Source: Colias croceus (taxonomy: Eukaryota; Arthropoda; Insecta; Lepidoptera; Pieridae). From it: a DNA stretch of 64,000 nt. Made by a program: the position numbers and the translations under genes. The notes beneath the pieces were generated by a model. It did not search any database and was not told the DNA's origin. It was given only the letters and a program-made list of their open reading frames with translations. How positions within the stretch are numbered: position 1 is the first letter of the stretch; the number at the start of each line of letters is the position of its first letter. This document shows, one piece after another, positions 1-12,255 of this stretch. The stretch is from positions 8,060,001 to 8,124,000 of the forward strand of contig NC_059549.1 in the NCBI RefSeq assembly GCF_905220415.1, in the 5' to 3' direction.

Positions 1-315
1 TTCAAACTTATTTTATGGAAAATAATTAAAAAGGAAAATAATAAATATAGGGGGTTAACTAGTAATAAAATAAGCTTACTGCTTCTGGCGATACTCGATC
101 TGTAGGGTCGACATCTGTCCACTAAATCACTATCACAGTCACTATTTTGGCTATACGATCTGGTCCTAGAGCATTGTTCACAATCTGTCGGTCTATGTAC
201 GGGGCCCGGGAAGGACCGGGGACACGCGGGGCGGGCGCAACAGGTGTCTGACACATCCATCTTTAATCTAACTATCACAGTGCCGGCTTGTCTGAATGAC
301 GCGAAGCACGGGATC

Positions 316-666
316 TTAGTATAATCCATAACCATCGATCGCAATTGACATCCCCAAAATTGATGTCACACGCGTCGTGTCAGGTGAGCGACTAAATGAA
401 ATGGTGTGACGGCGCGTATGATAAAGCCTAGTACTCAGAGCACATGGTTTGGCTTGGTGGGGCGAGGGAGAGCGAATAGCGTTTGGGGTTCTCCTGCGAC
501 GGCCAATGATGGCCAGTAAAACGTCGAAAGGCGGGTCTCGTTCCCACCCAGCCGAGAGTACCTCTATGTAGAGGTCCGGGTCAACGGTAGATAGGGGTTG
601 AAGTTTTTCGCGCGTAGGAATATTTCGATGTGAAATACCGTGCCTTGCATTGACGTCATATGCGTT
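316..666 (-). other. GC-richer block with a 116-codon open frame lacking an early ATG; likely transposon remnant
   Basis: The first ~640 bases are much richer in G and C than the surrounding DNA. On the minus strand a frame stays open from 666 to a TAA at 316-318, reading for example VDPDLYIEVLSAGWERDPP and ending in MSIAIDGYGLY. The only ATG is 11 codons before the end. I do not recognise a protein family. The composition and lack of a start suggest a repeat or retrotransposon fragment cut by the window edge, though an exon is possible. Confidence 0.3.
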
Positions 667-3600
667 TCATTAGAATACGATACTTTCACCTCCTTGATAT
701 TTGATTATAAATTTTTATGAGTCATTTAAAATTAACGCAACATTTTTTATTTCACATTGTCTATTGTCTTTTTGTATTAATAATTAATATAAAGTACCTT
801 TCGTATTTATTGAGATCTTCAATAAGAGCGAAATTTAGGCGTTTTATAATTGATAAAAATTCTAAATATAAAAAATGAACTTAGGTATACATGTATAATG
901 CATATAAAAAGTATATAATTTATTATAGGTATTATATAATATTTATATCATAGTCATCAAACAATTTCCCTAAAAATTATTGTTTTATAATAATTACATA
1001 TTTAGATCGACATCTGCTAAAAGTTCAGTTATTTTATTTCAGTTTGACTCACATAATATGAACGCAGCTACTTTTCGAATTAGTCATTGAAATTTTCAGT
1101 TGAGTCAGATGCTGGCGGATATTACACTATACGCATCTCTATTTACTTTCTCTTGAATTATCTTAGTTATGATAATGCAACTAATTACTTATATTTATTT
1201 AATTTTGACGAAATTTCGTCTATTACAAAATGTTATATAAAAGGTATGTAAAATAAACAAACAAAAACATATAACAATAAAACAATCTAATACTGTATTG
1301 TCTACAATAAATTATTATCTATTATAAACCAATTAAACACTACAATCTTTCCATTTTCCCTACACACATCCGGTGTTTTAATTTTCCTCCGCTAGCGGCG
1401 TAATTAAATTCATTTTCCATATAAAAACTTTTCAAAAATAAAACAATAATATTTCCGCTCTTTGGTCATTGGAAAAGGTAATCATTCAATTACTTATTAT
1501 TCATATAATCATACGTCATGAATTCATTAAATCTAGTCTATACAATTATCTGCTAAGAAGGCGAGTTACACTGATTCGCTATGCGTGGAAGCTTAATGAT
1601 ACACAGTGGAGTTTTTAAAACAGTTCCTTTGTTAGGTAAAAGTATTATTATTCCTAATTCATGAATTTCATTTAAGGAGGTTGAAATTAAAAATACAATA
1701 CGAATAGTGACCGTAAATAAATAATTTTAAGCATCAATATTTTTTATTGTGCTCTACCTAGAGAAAATGTCTCTTTTTTGCAAAAGAGCTAAAAATTACA
1801 AACACAATCGTTCTAAACAAAAATAACAAACTTTTAAAGTTATGCTTAATGAAAACATACATGCATACTACACATAAAATCTCAAAATCCAATAAATTTG
1901 TCTCTGAAACTATATTGATACGAGATACAAATCAAGTTCACATACAGCGTGTCGTCATTATGTGATCTTCAGTTACCAATCCGGATGTCCCCTTACGTCA
2001 TATTTCAGTTCTATGAACCTGTGTCACGCCATCATACAAGATACACCTGCGCCTGCATCAGCGAGGTGTTTCCTGCTGATAACAGGGCGAAATAACAAGG
2101 TATCCATATTACGATGTTCATTCACACTGCCCGAGATATATAGCTACGTGTGGCTAGAAATGGCCAACCCAAGGTCGAGTGGAATTTGCAGTGACAACAA
2201 AAATTTGATAAAAGTTTCTTATAAAAGCACTAAAATGCGCTATATTTATTTATTAAGAAATGTAATATAAATACTTATTCCACCTGAAATCGGATACAAT
2301 AAGTTACTAAATAATGGAGGGTGTGCGAAAAAGCTGCGAAATTATTAAAGCGAATTTCAATCACCGACAAACAAATATTGCTTTGCTACTAAAAAGCTAT
2401 TAAGCTTTTAAATGAAAGACATTAACTCACAAATTATCATCAAATATAGAAAAGAAAAGTACAGCACGACCATCGCTACCTACTGTGAAATGATCGTTAT
2501 AGTATAAATAGTATGATAAGACTCTGTCGACACGCTGTCTAGCTTTTTATTTACTTAGCTTAATATTATTGCAGATAGAGAGTGTTATCGGAATGTGTTA
2601 TGTAAGGTTGTTCATTGAATTAACACGGGTCAGATAAACGATTATTATTTTATTAGAATCCAAGTTCAAAAACTGTTAGTTGTATTTTTAGTACCTACCT
2701 AATAACCCAATATTTTTCTTAGAAAATTATCTTAACTATGTTGTCTTCAAGTATTATTAGTATTTATTACCGATAAAGTAAATCGTGAAAAGTTTTCCAA
2801 GTAAATCGCAATTTTTCTATAAATCGCAATTTTTCTATATTCCATCAATAGGAATTAAGTAACTCTACAAAGTTATGTCTTGCAAAGATGCTCGAAAACA
2901 AACTAATTATATCATAGCATTCGTCATTTTATACGTCACCGTAGTTTCCTCAAGGTTTAAGATTTAATTTTTAAATATTTGTATGACATATAAGGCATTC
3001 CGAACTAGTTTAACATCTTCGATACGTTATCTGTGCCCAAGTAAGTCTCTATTCTAAAATTAGCTTCGAAGTAGTTCCGTGAAAAACAAAAATACCCACT
3101 TTTAGTACTAAGAAAATTGACTAGTGGGATGTGACGCAATGACTAAGTCAATTCCATGTCTTACGTCTATCCCATAAACGCTAAAACGTGACGTAGCGAC
3201 TATTTATGTTGAATTAAAACAAATCTTTATTAATACCACATTAATACAATTCATTCCACGAACCTAGACTTGTAACTATGTTTAGAAAATAAATATGTAT
3301 CTATTGCTTGTAAAGGCCTGATTATAATTAATGTTATACTATTTACATGTTAAAATAGATATCGTGTTAAGTATTAATTTAACAGTCTTATAATGACAAT
3401 TTTTTACCAAAGGTATATTTTTAATCGCATTTTGTTTTGTACTTATAAATAGAAAGGAAATAAAATAACTCGACTAATCATATTCGAAGAATACAGTTAG
3501 TTATGTTTATATTATGATGAAGTTTAAAATTTACAGAAGTGTTTGTACCTATGTAGAGCGCAATCCGCAACGTAATTCATTATCATTACATCACATATGA

Positions 3601-4185
3601 ATCATCGCAGATATAATCATAAAATTACATTTAAGAACTTGCGTAGTAGTCAATTGTAAAAAAAATTAACTACATGTTCCATAATGAGCGGCGCCAAGAG
3701 TCATCTAAAAACTCATCTTTTCAGAGTAAAGTGACGTGTTCATATCCTTAAGAAGTACTTGCTATGGATACATTGTCATCATGACTATCTACTACATCAT
3801 AGGGGTATACCCAATTACAATTTTAAGAACCAGGAACTATTTTATTCCTGTTTCTTAAATCATTCGTACCGCATTTATACTTCCGTGATAGAGCCAAATC
3901 AAAAACGTATCCCAGTCAGTGAAAAACTTATGTACCTACCTTCAAGAATTTATGTATGTCTGTAAGGACAAAACTTAATAAAGTCAAATATTTAACATTT
4001 ATGCTATGGTGGTTCTGGGGTAGAGCGAGTGGATCGTTGGCTCTAGGGAACGGATCGTAAGGGGAACAATACGCATATTAAGTTAAATCAAATCGTTATA
4101 CCTACTGAACAAAACACATTTTGTTCAATTTTCATGTAACCTGTCGCTGGTAAAAAGCAGAAAAGTCATGAAATTGATCATATTT
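667..4185. other. AT-rich gene-poor stretch with one coding-like frame and a small tandem duplication
   Basis: Apart from the open frame at 1919-2095 and an 18-bp unit duplicated in tandem at 2803-2820 and 2821-2838, I see no gene, RNA or recognisable repeat here. Confidence 0.5.
1919..2095 (+). other. Coding-like open frame, possible exon of unknown gene
   Basis: The frame is open from 1919 to a TAA at 2093-2095, and an acceptor-like ATCTTCAG ends at 1972. From 1973 it reads LPIRMSPYVIFQFYEPVSRH and continues to SEVFPADNRAK. The string SPYVIFQFYE is loosely like the PYV..FY core of some C2 domains, which is only a resemblance. A weak donor GAG|GTGTTT occurs before the stop. No adjoining exon was found, so this may be chance. 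Confidence 0.2.
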
Positions 4186-4300
4186 AAAAGACCGGCAACA
4201 AATTTGCGATGTCTCTAACATCGCAAATGCATATGGGCGGCGGGCTTCACTTTCCATCATGTGACCCGCCTGCTCATTTGCCTGCTAGGCGATAAAAAAT
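4186..4300 (+). repeat. 3'-tail fragment of a lepidopteran non-LTR retrotransposon-like repeat
   Basis: The segment contains the pattern GGGCGGCGGGC...CATGTGACCCGCCTG...TTTGCCTGCTA. I know this as a very common motif in the 3' tails of lepidopteran non-LTR elements and derived short repeats. A duplicated ATTTGCGATGT/ACATCGCAAAT forms a small hairpin just before it. No coding part remains. Confidence 0.5.
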
Positions 4301-6545
4301 CACACAATACTAGGAATAAAGGTAAATGATGGTAAATACTATTTGTTAAATGAAAATTATATGAATGTCATCGAATGGTGCCATTAGAACTTTCGGCTCT
4401 ACAAAATAATATTCAATGCGAATTACGAGCGGCGCTGTATTTATGTATTGAAATATGGGCTCGACTAATTTGCATATTGTGATTTTATCTACTTTTCTCG
4501 TTAGCTGACTGTAGCCTAAAGTAAGTATTCAAAATATGCGCCAAAATTGAGAAAATATATACGGCTATTGTTTTCAACATACTGCGAAGACAGAACAACG
4601 TCTGTCGGGTCAGATAGTATATTATAATTATTGCATTCAATTCAATTTCAAAATTATAGACCACAATTGGCAGGTGAAGCTACAAATGACAAATATCTTC
4701 TCAATATGGCATATATGTACTACAAGATTCTTCAAGTGTCTGATTCTCGTTTTGGCAGGTCTTATAAATTGCATATTTCTAGAAAGGGCACATTTTCGAC
4801 GGCACGGAAAATAATAGCTCGTTAAAAATACGTGAATGATAATAACTAATATAGATAATCAAATTATAAAATGTCCACACCTTGTCGAATTTTGCTACGC
4901 AGGTGCTAGTACATTGAAATACAGGTGCACTGTGTGAATTTTCTGTGAGGTGCATTAAAAAAAGTATTTCCTTATTCAGTTCGTGTGTAATCGACACGTC
5001 CAGTGATAATTTTTATTGATACTTACTTAGGAGTAAGCCAGTAAGATATGGTATTGGACAACCAGATCCATTTAAACATAACGTTAAGTGCCAGTTTTAC
5101 AGTTTCCTGATATTATTATTAGCTTATCTATCAGTTAAAATAACAAATAATGTATGAAAATTTTAGACAAAACCTGTAAAATAAAAAATAAAAACAGTTT
5201 GTTTGTATAACAGCCCGATAACGTTATCAGGGACAACAAGCTGGCCCTACAACTAGAGTGTGCAATGTTTATTTGTAAAAGTCGGTCTTCATTTTTATAA
5301 CGACTAAGTTTAAGGAAAACTGGTCAGTATTGTTATCATAAATGCCGTGTAATGCTGACAGACTCACTATCGGGTTTTACATCAAGCTTCCGTTATGCGT
5401 CGCAATATTTCCTAGTGCTACAAATCGATAGTCTCATTTCCGATTAAATTTGGTGATCGATGATGATTTATTATTCAATAACTGCTTCTATGATCTTTTA
5501 TTTGATGGCAATTATACAATGTTATATATAAATTTGAATTTAATAATATAATTATCATGTAAGTACGAGTTAAAACATACATTTCAAAACATTTATTACA
5601 TTAATTCACTGCCTGCTTTGAAATTCAATTTTATTTATTGCACAACAAACACATTGAAACATCTTATTATTGTATAATTTTTGGGTATTCGCTTAGATAT
5701 ACCGTGTTGATTTCAACATGAATTTCTGGTAATTTCTTTCTAAATATTGCAAGAGCAATCGTGTTAAAACAAGCAACGTGGGAAAGTATTAATTTTGGCA
5801 GAATAACAGTACTTCACCTAATAACATTGTATATAATCCGCTTATTGAACTCATTATGCGCTAACTGTGTCACTAATACTCATAACTACCTTAAGTAGTT
5901 AATGTATTGCTTATCTGATGTGACTCAATCTTGTGGAAGAGCTCAAATACGCATTATTTTACAGACAATAAATTTTGTAAAGCGGTATAACTTAACTTGT
6001 ACAAATAATGAATGAAGGATGTACCCCGCTGCGCGGTGAAGTTTGTCAAAGGAATATTTTTCGGTGCCTGCGCGAAAAGGAAATTCCACAACGAATAGAC
6101 ATCGAGCAAATATTAATTTGGCAATATTATTCCAGAGAGTTCTGATTATTATATGCACCTATTAGAACCAATTTAATATAGAAAAAAAATTAAAAGAATA
6201 AAAAAATCCTTTTGAAACTATTAGGTATGAAAAAAATGAGCTGGATGTTGGTTCAAATATAACTTATTTTACTTTTGGACTATAAAAATGACACAACGTC
6301 GTTTAATTTGTACTATCAATAGGTCATAAAACCGCCGGAAATAGTGAAAAATTTAAAGGCTTTCAATACTTATGATGTATCTGAGTAGTATATTTTAAAA
6401 CAAAACAAACTTATTTTTTTATACTCATGACAACATAATTATGTATACTATGTGTGATTTGCTTTTATGCGTTTGCTTTTTTCTTTATGATTTTCGGTAA
6501 AAGAAAGAGAAAAACAAAACACTTTCAATAATAATAGCAATCTAT
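4301..6545. other. AT-rich stretch, no feature recognised
   Basis: Only short open frames without splice or family support occur. A GATAACGTTATC palindrome at about 5216-5227 is the only local structure I noticed. Confidence 0.5.
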
Positions 6546-7394
6546 ATGTCGTGGTCTTATCGTAGATTTGATCATTTCATGATATGAGTGGCCATTTCAC
6601 GAAATGGTCGCATATCGTGAAATGGCCAACATAGTTTGATCAGATCGTTAAATCGTCAACGTTTCACGATTTGGTCATCCACATTTGGCCAGATCGTATA
6701 AAATATAAAGAGTCCATAAAATATTAAAAAATTTAAGAATAACTATATTCTAAAAACTTGTTTAATGTCATTTAAGTTAGTGCCGCGGCAGCGGCCGGCG
6801 AATGCCAGAAGCGAATCGTTTTTGCAATAGAAAACAATTAGGTTAGGTTAGGTTACACTTTGATAAACAACGCACGAGCCGAGCGAGCAAAGCGAGCGTG
6901 CCGCGGCAGCGGCCGGCGAGTGCCAGAAGCGGATCGCTTTTTAAAAATCAAACAATTATAATAATATAGTAGTAGTTTCTTAAATTATTTTATTTAAGTC
7001 GCATTTTTTCTTAAATACATATAAGATATCCACATTTTCCATAGTACTCGTACCTCTTCGTCGTAAATTCTTTGCTATGACTTTCTTCATAATATTGTTA
7101 TTAAACGAATTATGAAGTTTAACTGCGAATAATTTAATTTTCGCCAGCGGCCGCCATCTTATCACATAAACACAGAGCTTGCAGCGCCTCTACCAACGAT
7201 TAATGTAACTATTTTACGATATGAAAAAACCATGCGTTAATTGGCCATATCGTGAAACGATTTCTTATCATTGATCTGCCCAAACCACATCATGATGTGG
7301 CCAAACTAAATTGGCCATTTCACGATATGCGACCATTTCGTGAAATGGCCACTCATATCATGAAATGATCAAATCTACGATATGACCACGACAT
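6546..7394. mobile_element. Fold-back MITE-like element, long copy
   Basis: The ends are ATGTCGTGG and CCACGACAT, and the inverted similarity continues about 100-150 bases inward through blocks such as GGCCATTTCACGAAATGG and its complement. The interior holds a short GGTTA tract (6838-6855) and two direct copies of a GC-rich segment (TGCCGCGGCAGCGGCCGGCG) at about 6781 and 6900. No transposase is present, so it is non-autonomous. A related copy lies at 33506-33895. The exact target duplication is unclear because the flank is palindromic (ATAT). Confidence 0.7.
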
Positions 7395-7404
7395 ATAGGT
7401 ACCT

Positions 7405-7740
7405 ACATATAATAAATCTGTAGAAGGGTCAATTCTGTACATTGAAAATATTGAAAAAATAAATAGCAAGGGGTGTTACTGGATCGATACCAAACCCAAA
7501 TATGTGATTAAATAAATTTTTGTCTGTCTGTCTGTCTGTCTTTCTGTCTGTCTGTCTGTATGTGAAGGCATCACGTAAAAAGTAACGGTTTGATTTCGAT
7601 GAAACTTGGTATAATTATACCTCATTAACCTGGGCATAAAATAGGATACTTTTTATCCCGGAAAAATACGTAGAAAAAAAAAATAAATCTTAATTTTTCT
7701 TTATTTTTCCGCGCGGACGGAGTTGCGGGCGGAAGCTAGT
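7405..7740 (+). repeat. Dispersed repeat family B ending in GCTAGT, copy 1
   Basis: This 336-bp unit starts ACATATAATAAATCTGTAG, contains a TCTG microsatellite (7521-7560) and ends in a GC-rich segment (GCGCGGACGGAG) followed by GGAAGCTAGT. A second copy in the same orientation is at 46386-46694. The CTAG|T end after a GC-rich stem is compatible with a Helitron-like 3' end, which is an inference. It sits directly beside the fold-back element. Confidence 0.65.
7521..7560 (+). repeat. TCTG microsatellite inside repeat family B
   Basis: About nine TCTG units with one interruption (TTTC). The second family copy at 46502 has only about three units, so the tract varies between copies. Confidence 0.85.
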
Positions 7741-10194
7741 ATGTAAATAAATGCCGATTTTATATTAAGCTGACAATCAGATATAGAACAATGTTTTGCA
7801 TACAACCGGGTTTTTACCCGGATGAAACGAGTGATCGTAATTAAAATAATTCGTTCAGCACTGTCTTATATCAACATCGTAAAAAATGAGCCGGATTGAA
7901 TACAGTATTTGTTTTCTCAGTTGCTAACTAATATTTAATTAAGATTGATACATGATATGGACGATAATGTTTTAACATATGTTTAGAAAAAAAATATTAG
8001 AATATATTGGACTGTAAGAATGATAAAGAGATTTTTATAGGATTTAAGGAATATTTTTTTTTCTAAAAAAAATATTTTAACAGTAGATATTTAACTTGTT
8101 AGAACAGGTATCACAGCATAATTTTGCAATAACGTGAAAATAACTAGCTAAACAATATATTGTTTGACATATTTTGCTCTCGTGCCAGAAACAAAAACAG
8201 GGCTCCAAAAACAAGCCAACGGTGTAAATTTTACGATACTTCGCAACCATTTCGCTTGACAGAAAATATGAAATCCATAAAAATCCTATTTAGGTTTTTG
8301 CACTGTTTATTGGCGACTGTAAAACACCCGACTTCTGTAAGAGAGCGGCATCTTTGTGCAGCTCCTTGTTTTGTTTACCGTTAACAAACGAATGTTAAAG
8401 ACAATAGTCGAGTTAACTTTCACTAGGTTATATATGACGCAATAAATTGATGTATTGTCGGACTTTAGTCTCGTTTTAAAGGCTCTATTCTAATCTTTTG
8501 TTTCAACTTTAACGGTAGTGAGCTCGGACCGCTCTGAGGAGGTCTATTAAATGTCGCCACAAAAACTAGCGTGCGACTGTCCAGAGATTTTCACTGTTGT
8601 ATTGTTAGATAGTTTACCGTCGTACACTGCGTTCACAATGTTATCCCTTATACACAATTATATTTTTAACAAGTGTAGACCGTGAAATCGATTTGGAAGG
8701 GTATCAATAGAGGTATCATTGGATGTTTGTGTGTGATAAATTGCCTAATTGTCAACATCACGCCCCTTACTAAAGTTTGCCTACGTGTTATGGCTAATAA
8801 ATTGTGAACAATAAGTTGAACAGGACTTTCTGTAGACTACATTTTGAAATTTGGATTCAATTTAATAATAAGTTCAACCAAATTAGGTTTTCAGTGTAAT
8901 TAGTTTTTCTTAAGTATTTTTTTTTTAATATTTGTCATTCGAATTATTATAAAATGTTAGTTATTATAACTAACACATTACATGGAACATCAATTGAAAT
9001 TTGCAATCCACGTTCTGCGAATCATTATTCATAACGTTACAGGATTTTACGTGCTTATAACAAATATCCCGTGTAACTGTAGATGTGTAGAGCATCGACT
9101 ACCGGAATTGTATCCGCTGATATGGTTTACATTAAGGGTACTACGTACTAACATAGATAATATAATTGTACTATATAATATATTGGTACTACGTTGTCGC
9201 ATACGCATTGTAACATAATACCTTTTATAATTAACAAGGGCCATAATTTACTATTGGACAATAGTACTTGATTAATTGTTGAGAAAACTTAATATGGATA
9301 TTCATTAAATTTCATATAATATTTTTGCAGAAAATATTTCGGAACAGTTTTTCCATCTATAAATTTTTTTTTCCATTACATAGACAATAGAAAAAATAAA
9401 AGAAAAAAATAGATTAGTAAAATACAACGACTTTTAAGATTTAAACAACTTTAAAATATAACATAATCAAAAATGAACTATCAGCCTGGAGCAAGCCTCA
9501 GAATGTTAAGGTTTTTCTAAAACTTATTCGTGCAACAAAGTAACAAAACGGTAGAAACAGGTAATTGATATTATTTATTCGTCACCAACTGCGTACAAAT
9601 TAAAACTATTGCCAGTGTTTTGTTACCGAACAAAAAATGATTCATGTAATCGTCTTTATATCGGGATCGATGTTCAACGAGTCCGTTCGCACGCATACAC
9701 TCACGTCTAGCCGGCCACTTTGTACCGGAGACGTAATTAAAGCCTTTAAGTTAATTCAACTGATTATTTTACAAATACTTCCTTATGTAGGATGTAATAC
9801 TTAAGTAGATTGATATCGGTTTTTACTTCACGATCAGTTTTCTTATCCATCTATTTTTATTTATTTCTATTAATTAAAAGGCTCTAACTTTTTTTTGACA
9901 TTTATTTCATATATATATTAATAATTCCAAATCACTTAATATTGTTGTCGTGACTATGCACATAATTCGCATTTCACTTTTACTCGCAGTCCACAAAAGA
10001 TTCTGTCCAAGTTAGAATGACGAACAAAACTTCTTGTTACATATTTTTAATATAGAAAATCTCAGGGGGTTTCATTTCATATACCTGTCACTATCAATAG
10101 TGCCAGTTATACATACAAACATTTAACTGCAGCTATTAAACAAGATATAACAGCATAATTTCTTTTGATCTGACATGCCGAAACAATTTAATCA
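7741..10194. other. AT-rich stretch, nothing recognised
   Basis: I see no supported gene or repeat. A GC-richer patch at about 9660-9740 has a minus-strand donor-like AGAC|GTGAGT but no coding support. Confidence 0.45.
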
Positions 10195-10509
10195 TTATCT
10201 CTGTTGGAAAATTAACGATGGGGACGGTGACGAATTTTTGACTCTATTGTTTTGTGATAAGGTGTATGTTTTATTGTTGGTAGAAGGACTTATGTGTTCT
10301 TTTGTATAGGGGTTTGTTTGGTTGAGGAATTGGCGGTATTCGCCAACGATCGTAAGGAAGCAGCATTGCGGGTTCTGTAGCCAGCCGACTGGGTGGGCAG
10401 ACCGCGGCGGTTGGCCCCACTCGCCCTTTTTGTTATCCATTTTAGAATGCAAACTTGCGAACTGTGTGAAATCAATGCTTAACGAAATCGCATTCTGTGC
10501 TACATTCAC
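10195..10509 (-). other. GC-richer block open in several frames; probably repeat-derived
   Basis: Frames on both strands are open through the GC-rich core at about 10370-10440. The longest minus frame has 104 codons and contains GEWGQPPRSAHPVGWLQN. Openness on both strands usually reflects composition rather than coding. I do not recognise a family, and there is no splice or promoter support. Confidence 0.2.
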
Positions 10510-10817
10510 AAACTGTTTATATGCTTTATTCTGTACTTTTCTTGATCATTAGAAGTAAGTACCTATATTCAAAATAATTATCTAGTACATAGTAGTAGCT
10601 GCTTATAAATATATATTTTCTCTAAATTAGCGAATTCCAAGCCTAAAGTCTTGCAGATATACACGAAAGGAAATAGCGTGTACTTTCAATTAATACATTA
10701 CAGTTTGTCAAATTACGCCATAATTATCTCAACGGTAATTAGCGTCGAAGCTCATTATCGTTGAAAAACTTGAAGCGTTACGCGAGTATCGTGAAATCTA
10801 GACTCGTTTAATTTTTA

Positions 10818-10913
10818 TTACCTAACTTGATTATATTGAGACATCTGGAACAGAACAAGTATTGCTATTGATCCCCCTAACAATGTAAGTAGGTATCGTC
10901 GATCAAATAGGTC
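10818..10913 (-). CDS. Candidate terminal exon of a divergent gustatory-receptor-like gene
   Basis: The minus strand shows an acceptor (CACTTCAG) followed by 31 codons and TAA. They read DLFDRRYLLTLLGGSIAILV and then LFQMSQYNQVR. The hydrophobic stretch followed by Gln resembles the seventh membrane segment of insect Gr proteins (family pattern TY, five hydrophobics, QF), preceded by the usual LF..RR.LL motif. The TY and F of the signature are not conserved, so it may be a divergent receptor, a decayed one or a chance match. A minus-strand AATAAA lies at 10525-10530. It is probably only the 3' end of a gene running in from the right. Confidence 0.35.
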   Translation of the reverse strand, partial: DLFDRRYLLTLLGGSIAILVLFQMSQYNQVR

Positions 10914-12223
10914 CTGAAGTGTTTTATAAACTGTATTTATTAAGTTTTTACGAGTAACATACATAACTATTAGTTCTTCTATATAATAAACAATAAAAAT
11001 GATACACAATTCGAGATTGATGTCACAATACAGGATATGAGTTTAATTAACGTAACGGTACACAATTACACGAACATACCTACGCGAAAAATTTAATTCA
11101 TCGCAATGAAAATATTTTCTTAACGATTATAATTTCATTTTTATGCCGACAAATGAAACAATTTATTTTAATTTTATATAGAGTAATTATCGTCGTGCCA
11201 AATGAGGAAAGAACTTTAATTGTGTACTTAGTGTGTTAGTGGTCGCTGACAAAATTACATTTCTGCATTCACTAATTTCAGGTAAGTCGATACTTGATTA
11301 AAAATAACCTTTTGTGTCAGTTTTTATAGACAAAAAATAATCTTAATAATCGCTTAAAGGTACCTAGATATCATAAGTTTTGTCTTGAATATGATTAATT
11401 AAATATGAAAGTAGGTATTGTATAATTACCGGCTGGTTGAAAAAATTCTACCTATCGAATGTCCGTAGCACATAAAATTTGCATATTTTCGTATCATTAC
11501 AAATTTATTGCATTTAAAAAATAATCAGTTAACTAATATAGAGAAAATAAAATATATTTTATACTAGGTATGTATATATATATATAAATAATCATTTATT
11601 AATTTTACCTGAAATCTCTTTACTTTTACTTCTTCCTTTCGATGCGACCATTCGTTCAACATGTTGACAATACAAATAGTCTTTTATTATCACTTCGAAG
11701 TAACAATTCTATGTCCACTTTTCCTGATAAAAATTTACACATGATACTTTACCATGACCCCAAGTAAATAAACAATTTCTTCAAAAATAGATTGACGAAA
11801 AATATTCAAAAAACCAATTCGAAATTTCACATACACAATGTCGCGCTGAGAAGACGCTGTCAGCGTGAATCAAGCGCTACCACAGATAATCTAGAGGGCT
11901 GTTCGTAATAAAAAAAGAAATAAAATACAAAAAGTTTTTAGCACCATTTTTATAAATAGTATATTATTTCAACGCGTTTCGTTTATAGAATTTTAATGGA
12001 TGATTTATTTATTTATATATCTAATAATAAGTATGAAAATAAATTAAATAAAATTTTTATTTAATTTTAAAATTTTAATACAATCTTAGTATCCTAGCTT
12101 ACTGTGTAGCCCAGTAAAAAAAACCATATCATATTAACATAGTACCGTGAAAATAACGCTTACATTTTTTAACATAATTTTAATTGACAAACCAAAAATA
12201 TTTTTATAAAAAATATTTATTAC

Positions 12224-12255
12224 CTTAATGACTGCAACACGTTCAGCGGTGAAAT
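12224..12255 (-). CDS. Candidate 32-nt micro-exon, possibly part of the minus-strand receptor-like gene
   Basis: On the minus strand a strong acceptor (TTTTCTTTTGCAG) is followed by two bases and ten codons reading FTAERVAVIK, then the donor AAG|GTAATA. The exon ends in phase 0, which fits the start of the candidate terminal exon at 10913. FTA before LF is a common motif just ahead of the last membrane segment in many insect Gr proteins. At this length the match could be accidental. Confidence 0.22.
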
